Below the pieces are notes generated by a model that saw only the letters and a list, made by a program, of their open reading frames with translations, ran no database searches and was not told the DNA's origin. The position numbers and the translations under genes are program-made. A DNA stretch of 64,000 bases from UBA9676 sp963730065 (lineage in GTDB: Bacteria > Actinomycetota > Actinomycetes > Streptosporangiales > Streptosporangiaceae), in contig CAVSQL010000020.1 in assembly GCA_963730065.1 (NCBI GenBank), positions 186,001-250,000 of the forward strand. Reading direction: 5' to 3'. Every line of letters starts with the position of its first letter. The stretch's first letter is position 1. Below are positions 61,548-64,000 of the stretch, piece after piece.

Positions 61548-62261
61548 ATGGCCGAGCGTACGTGCGCCGTCTGCAGCAAGACCTTCACCCCTAAGTACGG
61601 CCTCCAGCGCGCGTGCTCGATGTCCTGCGCCGTCAGCCTCGGTCATCGGAGCCGGAAGAGACGGCCGAGAACCGTCTGCCCGGTCTGCGGCAAGACCAAC
61701 GTTCAGCCGCGCAGCGTGTTCTGCAGCCGTGACTGCATGTTCAAGGCTCGCCGCAAGACCTGCAACGTTCCCGCCTGCGGCGAGCCAAGCGAATCCCGCC
61801 TAGGGATGTGCGGCACGCATGCCCGGCGCTTCATGAAGGACCACCCGCTGACTGGGCTCCGGTTCCCGATAGCGGAAGGCGAGCGCCGGGTCTACGGGAA
61901 CGGCTATGTGTGGCTGAAGGTGGGCGGCCGACTCGTCATGGAGCACGTGCACGTGATGGAGCAGGCCAAGGGCCGCTGCCTGGAGCCCGGTGAAAACGTC
62001 CATCACAAGAACGGCATCAAGGCCGACAACCGGCCTGCGAACCTTGAACTGTGGGTCAAGGTGCAGCCGGGCGGTCAGCGCGTCGCTGACCTGGTGGCGT
62101 TCGTGGTAGAGCACTACCCGGCAGAGGTCCGGCAAGCCCTGGCCTCTCACGGGCTGTGCGGCGAAGTCGCCCCGCTCACCACCGACAGCACCGATCGGCT
62201 CGGATCAGCGATCTCGTCCGACTTATTCGGGGGCGGGAAGGCCGCCCGGCCACGTCGCTGA
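61548..62261 (+). CDS. HNH endonuclease with zinc fingers
   Basis: A 237-aa protein. Three Cys clusters open the protein (CAVCSKTFTPKYGLQRACSM; CPVCGKTNVQPRSVFCSRDC; CNVPACGEPSESRLGMCGTH). The HNH_3-type nuclease motif follows: MEHVHVMEQAKGRCLEPGEN VHHKNGIKADNRPANLELWV. The H and N ligand residues are present. A C-terminal helix and Ser/Gly-rich tail finish it. Such HNH proteins are common on phages and integrative elements and cut DNA or act as homing-type nucleases. Confidence 0.9.
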   Translation: MAERTCAVCSKTFTPKYGLQRACSMSCAVSLGHRSRKRRPRTVCPVCGKTNVQPRSVFCSRDCMFKARRKTCNVPACGEPSESRLGMCGTHARRFMKDHPLTGLRFPIAEGERRVYGNGYVWLKVGGRLVMEHVHVMEQAKGRCLEPGENVHHKNGIKADNRPANLELWVKVQPGGQRVADLVAFVVEHYPAEVRQALASHGLCGEVAPLTTDSTDRLGSAISSDLFGGGKAARPRR

Positions 62262-62271
62262 GTTTCGCGGG

Positions 62272-63572
62272 TCACCACGGCGGCACCTCGTCCCGGCTGG
62301 GCGAGTCCCCCTCGTCGCGGTGGTGGGGGTTGGTGCAGCCGGGCTTCACGCAATACAGCGACCCGGCCCGGTACTCGCAGCGCTCGTGATCGCCGCCGCA
62401 GAGCGGGCACGGAGAATGACCGGGCTCCCGTCCCGGCTCGCCTTCCTGGCCCCCGAAGGTGACCGAAGGGGGCGAAGGTGCCCGGTCTACGGCCCCTGTC
62501 ATCTTCGTCACCTTCGTGTCATCTTCGGAGAGGTCCAGCCGCCACAGCCAGCCGCCGCGCATCCCGGATTTGGCGGTCGTGACACCGGCCTTGCCCCGGG
62601 AGCGTTGCAGGGTGTGCTGGGCGATCCCGACCTGCTCGCAGCCTTGATGATGTCGCCAGCGCCGTCCTCGCCGCCGTGGTCGATGAGCCAGCCACGCAGC
62701 CACTCGGCAGCCTCGTCCCGTTCGCTGCGCTCCTCCTCGCTGCCACGCTCGGCCAGCAAGGCGTCGGCGGTCTGCCGAGACTCGCCCAGCCAGGCCACCT
62801 TGACGCAGCCGCGCTCCTCGTCAGCGTCGAGCCGGTAAGCCAATGCGGGCGGATGCTCGGCCAGGTTGCACTTGACCGGGGCGAGCACGTGGGTATGGCC
62901 TGTGTCGTCGTCCGGGTCGGCGGCGACCATGAACCCGGCCCGCGCCGCGCCGCCGATGCCGACCGATCCGCCGCCGCGGTGGATGGCCCGCGTGCCGGAC
63001 TTGGTGAAGTGCCGGATCGCCACGACGCAGCAGCCGGTGCGTTCGGCCATCGCAGCCAGCGGGAACAGCGCCCGCCGAACGTCCTGGTCCCGGTAGGAAT
63101 CCACCGAGCCGTCGAGGTAGGCCATCAGCACGTCCACGATCACCAGGACCACGCCGTTGCGGGCGATCGTGCCCTGGATGGCGGGCAGGTCGCGGGGGAT
63201 GGCCACCGGCCGGGTAATGCGCTCGTCGTCCTCGGTGACCGTGGACATCTCGGTGATCGTGATGACCTGGGCCGGGTCGCCGCCCGCCGCATCGAGCCGG
63301 GGCCGGATGGTGTCGGCCAGGCCGTCCTCGGCGGAAAGGATCAGCACCGCGCCCTTGACCGGCTCCACGCCGTCAGGCATCGGTGACCCGGTGCTGACCT
63401 TGGCGGCCCAGTCCACGGTGATTGCGGACTTGCCCTGGTCGGGGTCGGCCGCTTCCTCCTGCTGGCGGCGCAGCCGCTCACGCTTAGCCGCGGCACGGGC
63501 GTGAATCCCCCGCACGATCCGGGCCAGCTCGCGGAGGTTGTCCTTGCTGAGCCGCCCGGTGGCCGCGCTCAC
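62272..63572 (-). pseudogene. AAA (RepA-type) ATPase, frameshifted
   Basis: The main part reads GKSAITVDWAAKVSTGSPMP, VLILSAEDGLADTIRPRLDA, VVLVIVDVLMAYLDG and VVAIRHFTKSGTRAIHRGGG, which matches the AAA/RecA-fold replication ATPases of actinomycete plasmids and integrative elements. The start has an unusual helical stretch (LSKDNLRELARIVRGIHARA) and the P-loop reads ADPDQGKS instead of a typical GDPGxGKS. Near 62632-62642 the frame changes; the other frame continues EQVGIAQHTLQRSRGKAGVT and ends in a zinc-ribbon-like tail (CPLCGGDHERC; YCVKPGCTNPHH). The gene is overlapped at its start by the 63569 gene. Confidence 0.75.
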
Positions 63573-63769
63573 GCCGCCTCACCCCCGGCTGCATCACCCC
63601 CGGATTGTTCAGCACCGTCGAGGAACGGCATCAGCAACGCGGCGAGGCGGCGCTTCTGCTCGGCGGTGAGGTCGGTGCGTTCGAGGACGCGGATGTAGCC
63701 ATCGGGCGAGTTGCGGGCGGCTGCGCCCTTCTTGGCGCGTTCGTGTGCTTTCTGCGGGCTGATGGGCAC
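63569..63769 (-). CDS. Small protein coupled to the AAA gene
   Basis: A 66-aa protein from the GTG at 63769: MSVPISPQKAHERAKKGAAA, then DGYIRVLERTDLTAEQKRRL AALLMPFLDGAEQSGG. It is a helical, basic small protein with GGGGAG upstream. Its stop overlaps the start of the AAA gene (GTGA). Similar small genes precede rep-type ATPases in actinomycete elements. Function unknown. Confidence 0.65.
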   Translation of the reverse strand: MPISPQKAHERAKKGAAARNSPDGYIRVLERTDLTAEQKRRLAALLMPFLDGAEQSGGDAAGGEAA

Positions 63770-63878
63770 GGAAACCAACTCCCCAGCACATGGGAAGGCC
63801 CGTGGGGCGTGCGCCGCCACGGGTGCTGGTTTCCGTCCTTAACCCACCGAGCCCGTTGGTCGAGATGTCCCGTCTGAC

Positions 63879-63911
63879 CGGTCACTGGGCGGTGCGCCGC
63901 CCTGGTGACCG
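63879..63911. promoter_or_regulatory. Large near-perfect stem-loop upstream of the AAA operon
   Basis: CGGTCACTGGGCGG, loop TGCG, CCGCCCTGGTGACCG: one mismatch plus a single-base bulge. It sits about 110 bp before the 63769 start and could be an operator, an iteron-like site or an attenuator. No second copy was seen. Confidence 0.55.
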
Positions 63912-64000
63912 TGGTGTCCCAGATTTCCAGTCTGCGGCAGACGGTCTGAACTCGTTGGGCTGCCCGGGAGAGGGTACGTGGGACCTGCTGGCCCTGCCTA

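Noticed and set aside
1..64000. tRNA or rRNA genes
   Set aside because: No T-loop-like or rRNA-like sequences were noticed; a covariance search would be needed to be certain.

Overview
The window is very GC-rich and reads as the chromosome of an actinomycete. Supporting points are an Lsr2 gene, frequent GTG starts, ATGA stop/start overlaps, a DUF1326/DUF2182 pair, actinobacterial integrase/excisionase relatives and many small secreted or membrane proteins. I cannot name the genus; a Streptosporangiales-like or related soil actinomycete is only a guess. No rRNA, tRNA or CRISPR array was seen.

Layout. 0.3-1.9 kb: a complete IS630-type element that also carries a 117-aa passenger gene. 2.2 kb: lsr2. 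3.9-6.0 kb: a triple-rhodanese/sulfite-oxidase fusion. 6.6-9.7 kb: a padR-ABC transporter operon with a frameshifted permease. 10-14 kb: a frameshifted methyltransferase, a secreted-type esterase, a lipoprotein and a small protein built of 12-residue repeats. 14.7-18.5 kb: a large membrane protein of unknown function. 18.9-22.6 kb: two dead transposases between 300-bp inverted repeats. 22.7-30.6 kb: accessory island with a decayed lsr2, a lower-GC membrane/TPR operon, a membrane NACHT NTPase and a wrecked integrase with its excisionase. 30.6-44.7 kb: USP, MFS, CorA, broken TetR, SNF2-type helicase, zinc-ribbon cyclase/ATPase regulator, XRE and membrane genes, DUF2182/DUF1326. 45-56 kb: SnoaL/VOC chimera, SPFH operon, SDR, PQQ-propeller lipoprotein and a giant BNR/ASH protein with a His/Cys-rich insert. 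56.9-64 kb: genes typical of integrative elements (AAA replication-type ATPase, HNH nuclease, small zinc fingers), several duplicated or broken.

The most unusual signal is a 58-bp motif present six times (1975, 14292, 22662, 26057, 28961 and 45181). All copies have the same orientation and identical internal spacing. Each lies just past the 3' end of a minus-strand gene, and one copy is beside the integrase remnant. Successive copies bracket discrete gene modules (NACHT gene; membrane/TPR operon). This resembles a set of recombination sites or cassette-like modules, but a regulatory role is equally possible.

The region has taken repeated insertions and is decaying. Single-base frameshifts break a permease, a methyltransferase, both transposases in the inverted-repeat element, a TetR regulator, the integrase and the AAA ATPase.
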